This document shows positions 51,668-60,074 of a stretch of 64,000 nucleotides of DNA, piece after piece. Under the pieces are notes generated by a model. It did no database searches. It had not been told where the DNA came from and saw nothing but the letters and a program-made list of their open reading frames with translations. Numbering within the stretch: the first letter of the stretch is position 1; every line of letters begins with the position of its first letter. A program made the position numbers and the translations under genes. The stretch is from Pseudomonadaceae bacterium (GTDB lineage: Bacteria > Pseudomonadota > Alphaproteobacteria > UBA2136 > UBA6156): contig JACKLD010000012.1 of assembly GCA_024236095.1 (NCBI GenBank), positions 441,968-505,967 on the forward strand. Reading direction: 5' to 3'.

Positions 51668-53854
51668 CTACTTAGACATGTCCTTCAACAGATACGGCAC
51701 ATCCAAAATCATATGCACCTTGCCGTCACCGGTAATGGTCGCGCCCGAAATCGCACTGTTATACGCAAACACGTCGGTCACCGGTTTTACCACCACCTCT
51801 TCCTGTCCCAACAACTCTTGCACCACCAACCCCATGGCCTGGCTGCCGTCGCGGACCACCACCACAAAACCATGGCTTCCCTTGACTTCCTTGGCAGGTT
51901 CCTGCGGCACCGGCACGGCCATCTCCAAATCGTCCAGCGTCAGCTCTTTCGCCTGCACCACGCCACCGTCCGCATTCAACAACCCTTTGGGTTTGGTCAA
52001 CTTGCTCAAATAGAACAACGGCAGCGATTCCCCGCGCAACTCAATCACCTCGCTGTTGCTTACGCGGTGGATATGCTCGGGCTGGAAGCGAATGACTTCG
52101 GAAATGTCGCCAATCGGGATGGCAAACCCTTCGCGGTTGGCACCCACAATCAAGGCGTTCACGATCGCCAGGGTCAGCGGCAGGTAAATGCTGAAGCAGG
52201 TGCCCTTGCCGAACTCGCTGGAGATATCCAGCGACCCTTGCAAATTGGCAATCTTGTTGTTCACCACGTCCATGCCCACGCCACGCCCGCTCACGTCGGT
52301 AATCGCCTCGGCGGTAGAGAATCCGGGCGCCATGATCAACCGCACCGCCTCGGCATCGCTCAATGCCGCCGCCGCACTTTCGGTGATGATCCCCTTCTTC
52401 ACCGCCACCTTGCGGATTTTGGCGGGATCAATCCCCTTGCCGTCTTCCTGCACCTGGATCACCACGTTGTTGCCCTCATAGAAGGCCCGCACCACCAGCG
52501 TCCCCTCACGGGATTTTCCGCTCATTTCACGCTCGTCCGGGGTCTCGATGCCGTGGTCCAAAGCATTGCGCACCATGTGCACCATCGGGTCGGCCAGTTC
52601 CTCCACCAAACTCTTGTCGACTTCGGTACCTTCCCCTTCGATGATCAAGTTCACTTCCTTGCGCAGCTTGGTCTTCAACTCACGCACCTGACGCGGAATC
52701 TTGTCAAACACCTTCTTGATCGGCTGCATGCGGGTGGAAAGCACGCTCATCTGCAAATCCTGCGTCACGCGGGAAAGCTGCTCCAGATTTCCGTAAATCA
52801 ACGCATGGTTGGGCATCGCCTCCAATGCCGTCATCACCTCGCGGTCATGCAACTGACGCAACAGGCTGTTCCGTGCCAACACCAGCTCGCCCACCAGATT
52901 CATCACCTTGTCCAGCCGCGAGGTCTCAACCCTGATGGTTTCATTGGAACCTTCGTCACCCCGTTTGGGTGCCGGCGCCTTGGCCTTCGATTCTTCAACC
53001 GGAGTGGCCGCAACCTTCGGTGCTGCCACGGGTTCAGGCGCAGGCGCCGCCTTGGCGGCAGGCGCATCGTCATCCCCGCTGTCGCGACTGGGGTCCAACA
53101 CGTCATCCCCCATCACTTCCGCCAGCAACTCCTTGTTCACCATATCAGCGGCGGCAGGGGCGACTGCGGGCTTGGCCGCAGGCGCGTCATCTTCCCCCTT
53201 GTCGCGGCTGGGGTCCAGCACGTCATCATCAATCACCTCGGCCAACAGTTCCTTGTTCACCATGTCATCCGCCGCAGGCGCCGCTACCGGCTTGGCGGCA
53301 GGCGCATCGTCTTCCCCCTTGTCGCGACTGGGGTCCAGCACGTCATCGCCAATCACCTCGGCCAACAGTTCCTTGTTTACCATATCATCCGCCGCAGGCG
53401 CCGCAGCTTCGGCAACACCGTCCCCCGCCGCCCCTTTGGTTTCAATCAACCGGTTCAACTCGGCCACCAACACCTCGTGGTCGGCGTCTTCGTCACTCTC
53501 ACCGGCCTTGTAGGTGGCCAGCAATTCCTTCAACGCGTCGCTGGATTGCAACAACGCATCCATCACCGGCTTGGTGGCCGGCACCACGCCGTTGCGCACT
53601 TCGTCCAGCAGGTTTTCACCGGCGTGGGCCAAACTGGCCATTTTGGCCAACCCCAAAAAGCCTGCCCCGCCTTTCAGCGTGTGCAGGCCCCTAAACAGCC
53701 TGTCCACCGTCTCTTTGTCAACACTGTCGCCGTCTTCGGCCAGCGCTTCCAGTTGAATCAAATCCTGCTCGAAAGCATCCAGGTTTTCATCGGCCTCGGT
53801 AAAAAACTCCTCGAGGATTTCCCGCATTTCATCCTGTTCAATGCCCATGCTCAT
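51668..53854 (-). CDS. cheA: Chemotaxis histidine kinase CheA with three linker repeats
   Basis: 728 aa. HPt domain P1 (about 1-130) with the phospho-accepting His58 in LFRGLHTLKGGAGF. Residues 151-270 hold three near-identical 40-residue repeats where the P2 domain is usual. P3 dimerisation (RLDKVMNLVGELVLARN), P4 kinase (MVHMVRNALDHGIETPDER, GKGIDPAKI, GRGVGMDVV) and a P5 CheW-like domain follow. It phosphorylates CheY and CheB. Start ATG 53854, with AAGGT upstream. Confidence 0.96.
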   Translation of the reverse strand: MSMGIEQDEMREILEEFFTEADENLDAFEQDLIQLEALAEDGDSVDKETVDRLFRGLHTLKGGAGFLGLAKMASLAHAGENLLDEVRNGVVPATKPVMDALLQSSDALKELLATYKAGESDEDADHEVLVAELNRLIETKGAAGDGVAEAAAPAADDMVNKELLAEVIGDDVLDPSRDKGEDDAPAAKPVAAPAADDMVNKELLAEVIDDDVLDPSRDKGEDDAPAAKPAVAPAAADMVNKELLAEVMGDDVLDPSRDSGDDDAPAAKAAPAPEPVAAPKVAATPVEESKAKAPAPKRGDEGSNETIRVETSRLDKVMNLVGELVLARNSLLRQLHDREVMTALEAMPNHALIYGNLEQLSRVTQDLQMSVLSTRMQPIKKVFDKIPRQVRELKTKLRKEVNLIIEGEGTEVDKSLVEELADPMVHMVRNALDHGIETPDEREMSGKSREGTLVVRAFYEGNNVVIQVQEDGKGIDPAKIRKVAVKKGIITESAAAALSDAEAVRLIMAPGFSTAEAITDVSGRGVGMDVVNNKIANLQGSLDISSEFGKGTCFSIYLPLTLAIVNALIVGANREGFAIPIGDISEVIRFQPEHIHRVSNSEVIELRGESLPLFYLSKLTKPKGLLNADGGVVQAKELTLDDLEMAVPVPQEPAKEVKGSHGFVVVVRDGSQAMGLVVQELLGQEEVVVKPVTDVFAYNSAISGATITGDGKVHMILDVPYLLKDMSK
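53045..53404 (-). repeat. Three 120-bp tandem repeats inside cheA
   Basis: Residues 151-190, 191-230 and 231-270 of CheA are copies of AADDMVNKELLAEVIGDDVL and DPSRDKGEDDAPAAKP; the unit length is exactly 40 codons. Copies differ by a few residues and keep similar DNA, so the array is recent or homogenised. Confidence 0.97.
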
Positions 53855-54096
53855 GAGACGCGTACCTTGTTATGACGCAAGCGAGAGCCTGCGCGGTTGT
53901 TATTGCCGCCAGTCTACCCCACCCCGCCCCCCAATCAAACGCCCGCGCCCAAAGCTTGCCCACCCGCGTGGGCTCCCCGCCACAAACATCACACCAAAAC
54001 GCCCTTCCAGCCGCAAGCAAGGCGAAGCGTAACCCAACGCCCATCGTGCATGTTCCCGTAAAATAATTCCCTCAAACTACTTGGGCTGGGGTTCCT

Positions 54097-55158
54097 TTAC
54101 CGCACCAACTCGCCAATCCGCCCACCAATCGCCTCCAGCGGCAACACCTCATGCACCGCACCGGCGTCGGCCACCGCCTTGGGCATGCCATACACCACCG
54201 AAGTCGCCTGATCCTGCGCCAACACATACGCGCCGTCACCTTTCAGGGCACAAAACGCCCGGGTGCCGTCATTACCCATGCCGGTCAACATCACCGCCAA
54301 CACGTTGCGGCCATAGGCCTTGCGGGCACTGTCCGCCAACACGTCCACGCTGGGCTTGTACAGCGATTCCCCCGCATCATCGGCGGTCTTGAACACCCCG
54401 CCCTCCACGCGCAAATGCTTGCCGCCGGGGGCAATATAAACCTGCCCGGCCTGCACCGCCATGCCGTCGGCGGCCTCCACCACCCGAACCTTGCAGGTTT
54501 CATCCAAACGGTTGGCCAAGGCTTTGGTGAATTCGGCAGGCATGTGCTGCGCCACCACCACCGGAACTTTGATGTTCTCCGGCAACGCCGCCACCACACT
54601 CTGCAACGCACGCGGCCCGCCGGTACTGCTGCCGATCACCACCATCTGCGGGGCAATCCGCCCCACCGGCGCCGCCGCCAACTTCACCGGCCCCGCCACA
54701 ACAGCGGCAGGCGCAGGGGTCCCCGGCACCTTCGGCGCCACGGGCGAAGCATCCGCAACGCCCGCCGCCGCCATCAACTTGGCCTGCAAGGTCTCCGCCT
54801 CACGGAAGATATTGCCGCCCTTGTCATGCAACGCTTTGGGGATAAAATCCACCGCACCGATACTCAAGGCCTCCAACGTAATCTTGGCGCCGGCCTCCGA
54901 AAGGGTGGAAATCATGATCACCGGCGTCTTCACGCTGGCCATAATCTCGCGCAGCGCCTCAATGCCGTTCATCACCGGCATTTCAATGTCCATGGTCATG
55001 GCGTCCGGCCGCAGCTGTTTGGCCATCTCCACGCCTTTTTGACCGTTTTCCGCCGTACCCACCACTTCAAAACGCGGGTTGGTCTCAATCATCCGCACCA
55101 ACGCACTGCGCATGAAGGAGGAGTCATCCACCACCAAAACCCGTATGCGCTTCGTCAT
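54097..55158 (-). CDS. cheB: Chemotaxis methylesterase CheB
   Basis: 353 aa. N-terminal receiver domain (VLVVDDSSFMRSAL, TMDIEMPVMNG with phospho-Asp), then an Ala/Pro-rich linker and the methylesterase domain with the catalytic triad in VIGSSTGGPRAL (Ser), VVAQHMPAEF (His) and LTGMGNDGTRA (Asp). Removes methyl groups from chemoreceptors. GGGGGAAGC before ATG. Between cheZ and cheA. Confidence 0.96.
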   Translation of the reverse strand: MTKRIRVLVVDDSSFMRSALVRMIETNPRFEVVGTAENGQKGVEMAKQLRPDAMTMDIEMPVMNGIEALREIMASVKTPVIMISTLSEAGAKITLEALSIGAVDFIPKALHDKGGNIFREAETLQAKLMAAAGVADASPVAPKVPGTPAPAAVVAGPVKLAAAPVGRIAPQMVVIGSSTGGPRALQSVVAALPENIKVPVVVAQHMPAEFTKALANRLDETCKVRVVEAADGMAVQAGQVYIAPGGKHLRVEGGVFKTADDAGESLYKPSVDVLADSARKAYGRNVLAVMLTGMGNDGTRAFCALKGDGAYVLAQDQATSVVYGMPKAVADAGAVHEVLPLEAIGGRIGELVR

Positions 55159-55188
55159 GCTTCCCCCGCGTTGTATGATGGTTCGCCG

Positions 55189-55893
55189 CTAGAGCAACTT
55201 GGCCAAAATGGCATCAATGTCATCCTGCTCCAACCCTTGCCCGGGCATCGAAGGCCCGTTCAGCAGCGCCGCATCCTCGTTGAACTCGGCACGCGTCGTA
55301 TCGTCCAGCTTGTCTTCTTTTTCCACCATGCCGAACACCAGCACCATGCGTAACACCTTGCGCTCAATCTCCTGCAACAGCTTCACCACTTTCTGGATAC
55401 GCTGGCCGGTAATGTCCTGGAAGTTACAGGCCTCATACACCTGCGTGACGCTGGTAGCGGCCTGCGTCATGGTGTCCTCCATGCCGGCAAGGGCATCGGG
55501 GTCCAGCGGCGGGTCCATATTAATGAGGCGGTCTTTCAAATCGTTATGGAACATCGTGATCTGGTCGCACGAGTCCATGATTTTCCCGGTGGCTTCTTCG
55601 GTCATGCGCACAATGGCATCCAGCTGGCTTTCGGCGTCCGGAAGCTCCTTGTCGGTAATGTGGTCGTCGCGCACGGCAGCCAGCTGCTTGCGCGCGTCGT
55701 TGATGAACTTCGCAAGCTCACCCACTTCATGGAAAATCTCGGCCCGCGTCGCGGTATTCTGCCCGAACATCTGCTTCACCGCGTCAATCAGCTCCCATAC
55801 GGTCGAGGCCGGCACGGTGTCGTCGCCACTGGCCTCACCGGCCTTCAACTTGGCTTCAAGGGCTGCCAGACGTTCTTCGATGTTCATGGTCAT
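55189..55893 (-). CDS. cheZ: CheY-P phosphatase CheZ
   Basis: 234 aa helical protein. YEACNFQDITGQRIQKVVKLLQ carries the catalytic Gln-containing loop, and the C-terminus QDDIDAILAKLL is the CheY-binding helix. ATG 55893 has AAGGAG upstream; the frame opens earlier without support. CheZ is less common in alphaproteobacteria than in gamma- and betaproteobacteria. Confidence 0.93.
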   Translation of the reverse strand: MTMNIEERLAALEAKLKAGEASGDDTVPASTVWELIDAVKQMFGQNTATRAEIFHEVGELAKFINDARKQLAAVRDDHITDKELPDAESQLDAIVRMTEEATGKIMDSCDQITMFHNDLKDRLINMDPPLDPDALAGMEDTMTQAATSVTQVYEACNFQDITGQRIQKVVKLLQEIERKVLRMVLVFGMVEKEDKLDDTTRAEFNEDAALLNGPSMPGQGLEQDDIDAILAKLL

Positions 55894-55944
55894 AAGTTTG
55901 CTCTCCTTCAAAACGTGCCAATTTATGGGTTGCGGCACAAACGG

Positions 55945-56331
55945 TTAAAAATCGCCAATCACTTTCACCAGCTTTTCCTTCAGCGTCGCGGCGTTGAAGG
56001 GCTTGACGATATAGTTGGAAACCCCGGCCTGCACGGCGGCAATCACGTTTTCGCGCTTGCCTTCGGCGGTCACCATGATAAACGGCGTGGCGCGCATCTG
56101 CTCGTCGGCGCGCACGCGGCGCAGCAGGTCCATGCCGGTCATCTTGGGCATGTTCCAGTCGGAAATGATCAAATCCACCTTTTCGGTCTGCAACCGGTCC
56201 CATGCCGTGCTGCCGTCGTCGGCTTCAATCATGTTGGTAAATCCCAGCTGGCGCAGCAGGTTGATGATGATACGGCGCATGGTCTGGAAGTCATCAATCA
56301 CCATAATGCGCATGTTTCTATCGACAGACAT
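55945..56331 (-). CDS. cheY: Chemotaxis response regulator CheY
   Basis: 128 aa receiver domain: IMVIDDFQTMRRI, IISDWNMPKMTGMDLL (phospho-Asp in ISDW), PFIMVTAEGKRE and SNYIVKPF (Lys). When phosphorylated it binds FliM and changes rotation. Next to cheZ. Confidence 0.97.
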   Translation of the reverse strand: MSVDRNMRIMVIDDFQTMRRIIINLLRQLGFTNMIEADDGSTAWDRLQTEKVDLIISDWNMPKMTGMDLLRRVRADEQMRATPFIMVTAEGKRENVIAAVQAGVSNYIVKPFNAATLKEKLVKVIGDF

Positions 56332-56499
56332 GGTGGTGGTACCCTTGTTGTTATTGCTTCACAGAGCTTGTGGGCACGCCCGCAAACGTCTCCTGACACC
56401 CGGCACTCTATCGCGCTACCGGCAACTTGGCAAAGGGGCACACCCCCCGGCGTCCAACTTGCCCCAGCCCCCCGTGATGATACGGCAACCCCTTTCTGC

Positions 56500-57069
56500 C
56501 TACAGCGGCACATCGGTGCCGCTCACCGGCAACACCAGCGTCTTTTCCGCCATCATTTCGCTGATAACCCGTGCCTTGGCCGGGTCCATCGCCTCCATCA
56601 GCTTGCCGGATTTCTTGGTCGGCATCCGCTTCACCACGTCAAACACGATGGTATTATCAAGCCGGTTCATCACCTGCGCGGCGGCGGCGGGCTTCATGTT
56701 GCCGTAAATCTGCGCCAGCAGCTTCAACTCTTCCTCATCCTTGCCGGAGAGCCCCCGGCTCAGGTTCTCCAACTGCACTTTCAGCTTGTTCAGGTCGGCC
56801 ACTTGCTCGGCCATGCGCTTTTCCATCAAGTCCACCAGCTTTTCGCGCAGTTCCAACGCCTGTTCCCTGCGGTCAAGTTCCACCTTGCGCGCTTCAAGGT
56901 CTTCCAACACCGCCAGTTCCGCCTCACTGAACACCCGCACATCGGGCTCCGCCACCGCCGCCGGGGCAGCAGGCGCCGCAGCACTTTCCCCACCCCCGTG
57001 GGCGGCACTCTCCGCCAGCCCCAGCGCGGGTAGCAGCAGCATCGCCAGCAAGGCCCCCCGCATCATCAT
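56500..57069 (-). CDS. motE: MotE-like flagellar protein (MgtE-N-like domain)
   Basis: 189 aa. Signal peptide (MMRGALLAMLLLPALGLAES), a coiled coil (FSEAELAVLEDLEARKVELDRREQALE) and a C-terminal domain like that of MgtE-N/FliG-like helices: QIYGNMKPAAAAQVMNRLDNTIVFDVVKRMPTKKSGKLMEAMDP. In rhizobia MotE is a MotC chaperone. ATGA overlap with the DUF6468 gene. Confidence 0.85.
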   Translation of the reverse strand: MMMRGALLAMLLLPALGLAESAAHGGGESAAAPAAPAAVAEPDVRVFSEAELAVLEDLEARKVELDRREQALELREKLVDLMEKRMAEQVADLNKLKVQLENLSRGLSGKDEEELKLLAQIYGNMKPAAAAQVMNRLDNTIVFDVVKRMPTKKSGKLMEAMDPAKARVISEMMAEKTLVLPVSGTDVPL

Positions 57070-57638
57070 CCCTGCGCCAACTTCCGCCGCAAATCCTCTT
57101 CGGCGCGAGACGCCCCCATCGGCACCGCCTCTTCCGCCTCAACCTCGTCACGGGGCGCCCCAATCAACGCAAGCGCCGCCTGACCTCCTCCCGCCACCCT
57201 GTGCGCCTTTTCCCCGCCCAGACCGTCCAACAGCTCTTCCAGCGGGTCGCGGCCCACACTGGCCGCCGCCACCACGTTTTCGGTCACCACCACCCGCCCG
57301 CTGTCGGCACGGTAAGCCACCTGCTTGGCCACCGCCCCCACCCGTTCAAGCTGGCTGGCGGCTTCATCGGCCCGTTGGGTCAAAAACTGTAGGTCTTGCA
57401 TCATCTTTTGCGCCGCATCCACGTTTTTGGCCAACTCCGGCCCGTGCTCGCGGGCACTACGCTGTAATTGCTGCAGGGCTTCCCGTGCCTGCATCAACTG
57501 ACGGGTCAATTCTTCCCCCAGCAGTGGAATCTTCTTGTAACTCTGACGGAATTCATACAGCCACCATCCCACCGTCAACAGCAAGCCGGCCACCAGGGCC
57601 AGCAGCACCACACTTACAATCCCGACATACAGCGTCAT
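57066..57638 (-). CDS. DUF6468 flagellar-operon membrane protein
   Basis: 190 aa. N-terminal membrane segment (IVSVVLLALVAGLLLTVGWWL), then a long helix (FRQSYKKIPLLGEELTRQLMQAREALQQLQ...LERVGAVAKQVAYRAD) and a less-conserved tail. It matches the DUF6468 family found next to motE/fliM in alphaproteobacteria. Function unknown. AAAGGA before ATG. Confidence 0.8.
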   Translation of the reverse strand: MTLYVGIVSVVLLALVAGLLLTVGWWLYEFRQSYKKIPLLGEELTRQLMQAREALQQLQRSAREHGPELAKNVDAAQKMMQDLQFLTQRADEAASQLERVGAVAKQVAYRADSGRVVVTENVVAAASVGRDPLEELLDGLGGEKAHRVAGGGQAALALIGAPRDEVEAEEAVPMGASRAEEDLRRKLAQG

Positions 57639-57688
57639 TGTTCCATTCCTTTCGTTCCTTGCGCCGTTTTTCGGTTCTTTTTGTTGGG

Positions 57689-58753
57689 TTATTGGTTTTT
57701 CATGTTGTTCAGGTCGGTCACATTATGGCTTACTTTCACCGCTTTGTAATCCAGCGCCCGGCCCATTGTGCCGATAAGCTTGGTAACGCCGCCACAGTCC
57801 ACCTGAATCGGCGAGTGCGGCCGCGCATCCAGCATGATGGTATCGCCCACCTTCCATTTCAGCGCTTGGCTCAGGCTCATGGTCATTTCGTCCAGCACCG
57901 CCATCAGCGGCAAAGATGTATGGTAAAGTTCTTGGCTCAGGTGGTTTTCCCAAATGTTGTCCTGTCCGAATTTCTCACCCATGAACTGCTGCAACAACTG
58001 CTCGCGGATAGGCTCCAAGGTCGCATACGGCAAACAGAACTGCATCTGTCCTTCACGCCCCTCAAGGTTCACCCGCACCGTCACCACGATCACCACGTTG
58101 GTCTCTTGGGAAATCAAGGCAAAGCGGGGGTTCACCTCCATCCGTTCCTTCTTGAACTGTACGGGGCTCACCGGCGCAAAACAGTTGGTCAGGTCGCGCA
58201 ACACAATTTCGGTCAGGTTATCCACGATGCGGTGTTCAATCGGGGTGAACTGCCGCCCGACAATCGGCACGGGCCGCGCCTTGCGCCCGCCCAGCAATAC
58301 GTCCACCACGCTGTAAATCAGCTGGCTTTCATATACCAGCATAATGTAGTCGTCCAAACCGATGGCGTTCACCACCACCAACCCGGCCGGCAACGGAATC
58401 TGGTTCAGGTAGTCGCCAAAACGGGCGCTGGATATGGAGACAATCGTCACATCCACGTTGTCGGCGGTAAAGTGACGCAGGCTGGTCGAGAGAATCCGCT
58501 CGAACTGGTCGAACACCCGCTCCAGCATCGGCAGCTTTTCGTAGTTGACCACGCTCTGGTCGAGCAGCGCCTTCACCCCGCGGTTGCTGGGGCCGCTGTC
58601 CTTGTTGACACCCAGCAGGCTGTCAATCTCGTCCTGACCGAGAATCTTCTGGCCAACCCCGTTGTCCACCTCGCCCGAGTCACCCTCGCCCGAGGCCATG
58701 TTCTGCCACTCGGCCAGTAATTCTTCTTCGGTTTTGGCGGGGGCGTCGGCCAT
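57689..58753 (-). CDS. fliM: Flagellar motor switch protein FliM
   Basis: 354 aa. N-terminal EIDSLLGV-like CheY-binding helix (GQDEIDSLLGV, about 38-49), middle domain with PLPAGLVVVNAIGLDDYIMLVYE and GRQFTPIEHRIVDNL, and C-terminal SpoA-like domain (LKWKVGDTIMLDARPHSPIQVDCGGVTKLIGTMG). Excellent AGGAGG before the start. Set between fliL and the DUF6468 gene. Confidence 0.96.
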   Translation of the reverse strand: MADAPAKTEEELLAEWQNMASGEGDSGEVDNGVGQKILGQDEIDSLLGVNKDSGPSNRGVKALLDQSVVNYEKLPMLERVFDQFERILSTSLRHFTADNVDVTIVSISSARFGDYLNQIPLPAGLVVVNAIGLDDYIMLVYESQLIYSVVDVLLGGRKARPVPIVGRQFTPIEHRIVDNLTEIVLRDLTNCFAPVSPVQFKKERMEVNPRFALISQETNVVIVVTVRVNLEGREGQMQFCLPYATLEPIREQLLQQFMGEKFGQDNIWENHLSQELYHTSLPLMAVLDEMTMSLSQALKWKVGDTIMLDARPHSPIQVDCGGVTKLIGTMGRALDYKAVKVSHNVTDLNNMKNQ

Positions 58754-58762
58754 GGTTACCTC

Positions 58763-59302
58763 CTATTGCACCAAGAGTTCTCTGAACAGCACATTGTGCA
58801 CCACAATGGGAGACAGCACTTGGTTGGCACGCAACAACAAGGCTTCTTTCAACCGCTGCATCGCGCCGCTGCCCTCCACGTCTTCGGGACGCAGCTGCCG
58901 CAAGAAGTTCTGCCAGTCGTCCTGCAAGCGTGGCAACAGTTTCTCCACTTCCATTTTTTCCTGCTCACTGCCCAGCTCCAGCGCCGCCTTGGCTTTCAAA
59001 AAGTGCGCCCCGCCACCGGCCGTATCCAGCATGTTCACGGTGATCGGCGGCACATCAAACATCACCACCCCGCTACTGGCCACCGGCATGGCCTCTTCCT
59101 TATGGCTTTCCCCGCCGCTCAACAACAGATACGCCGCCGCACCACCCACCACCAGCAGCACCACAACACCGCCCACCAGCATCATCAGCTTGGTTTTGCT
59201 GTTGCCTGCGGGTGCCTCTCCCTCGACGACATCCTCGCCACCTTCTGCTTCGGCAGGAGTCTCAGCCGCTTCGGCAACTTGCTTGGTCTCTTCGTCGGCC
59301 AT
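58763..59302 (-). CDS. fliL: Flagellar basal body protein FliL
   Basis: 179 aa. Acidic N-terminal part, one membrane segment (LMMLVGGVVVLLVVGGAAAYLLL), then the FliL domain: FDVPPITVNMLDTAGGGAHFLKAKAALEL. Stabilises the motor stator. ATG 59302; frame open upstream. Its promoter region holds a sigma-54-like box and a large palindrome. Confidence 0.92.
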   Translation of the reverse strand: MADEETKQVAEAAETPAEAEGGEDVVEGEAPAGNSKTKLMMLVGGVVVLLVVGGAAAYLLLSGGESHKEEAMPVASSGVVMFDVPPITVNMLDTAGGGAHFLKAKAALELGSEQEKMEVEKLLPRLQDDWQNFLRQLRPEDVEGSGAMQRLKEALLLRANQVLSPIVVHNVLFRELLVQ

Positions 59303-59412
59303 GGTCGCACTTTGTTGTTTTTTCCACCCCCCAACCAAGGCCCGAACACCATACACACAAGGCCCCCGGTGGGGTTTCCCGACCGTTATACATCAAAGCG
59401 GCGCTCCGCCCA

Positions 59413-59428
59413 AGCAACTGGCCACCCA
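59413..59428 (-). promoter_or_regulatory. Candidate sigma-54 promoter upstream of fliL
   Basis: On the minus strand TGGGTGGCCAGTTGCT has the -24 GG and -12 TTGC with the right 5-base gap between TGGGTG and TTGC, about 110 bases before fliL. Weaker than the flagellin promoter since CAC is replaced by GTG. Confidence 0.45.
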
Positions 59429-59465
59429 CTGACCATCTTTTTTGCAACCATCCCCAAACAACCAT

Positions 59466-59616
59466 GCCCTGTTCGCAAGTACTTTGCATATTTTGCAGGA
59501 GGTTGAGCGGGATGGGATGACAGGTTTTGGCCGAGAGCGTGGTCGGACCACCATGACCGAGGACGAAACCCGTTTGAAAGCCGCCACAAAATGTACAAAG
59601 TACTTGCGAACAGGGC
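59466..59616. repeat. 151-bp imperfect palindrome between fliS and fliL
   Basis: The outer arms are inverted repeats: the first 21 bases (59466-59486, beginning GCCCTGTTCGCAAG) match the reverse complement of 59596-59616 exactly. The next 10 bases per side are closely similar (CATATTTTG against TACATTTTG), and the centre is GTGGTC-G-GACCAC (59538-59550). No gene is in this 314-bp stretch. Confidence 0.85.
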
Positions 59617-60063
59617 CTAGGCAATCGCGCTGCGCACCGCCACCGTATCAGACTCCCCCGCCGGGGCACTCCCCGCCTTCTTGGCCCGTTCGTTCTGCAC
59701 AATCTTGTGCCAGCTGGCGCGCAAGGTTTGCAGGTGCTGCACCACCTCGTCACAAATACGCGGGTCGTTGCGGAAGTCCACCTCCAGCATCCGCCGCAGC
59801 AAAAAGGCGTAAATCATCTGCAGGCGTTTGGCCACGTCGCCGCCTTTTTCATGGTCCAGAATGTCCAGCAAATAGCTCACCACTTCCATCGCGCGCTTGT
59901 TGCTATTGTGGCGGGCCTGAATGTCACCGGCCGCAATCGCCTCCTTGGCCATGTTGCAAAAACGGATCGCCCCGTCATACAGCATCACCACCTGTTCGGC
60001 GGCGCTGGCGTTCACAATCTGCTGCTGCTGATACTGCTTGGCAAGGTTGGGGGCATAGGTCAT
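59617..60063 (-). CDS. fliS: Flagellin export chaperone FliS
   Basis: 148 aa. QIVNASAAEQVVMLYDGAIRFCNMAKEAI is the family start, and VVSYLLDILDHEKGGDVAKRLQMIYAFLLRRML the core. Holds flagellin unfolded before export. Downstream of fliD by 11 bases. Confidence 0.93.
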   Translation of the reverse strand: MTYAPNLAKQYQQQQIVNASAAEQVVMLYDGAIRFCNMAKEAIAAGDIQARHNSNKRAMEVVSYLLDILDHEKGGDVAKRLQMIYAFLLRRMLEVDFRNDPRICDEVVQHLQTLRASWHKIVQNERAKKAGSAPAGESDTVAVRSAIA

Positions 60064-60074
60064 CGGGTCATATC

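Noticed and set aside
53958..53973. Terminator between cheB and cheA (GCCCAC/GTGGGC hairpin)
   Set aside because: Stem of 6 bp without a U-run on either strand.
54010..54063. Sixth type A repeat
   Set aside because: Only the right end (CCAACGCCCATCG...TGTTCCCGTAAA) resembles the family; hairpins and arms are missing, so it is mentioned only as a possible remnant.
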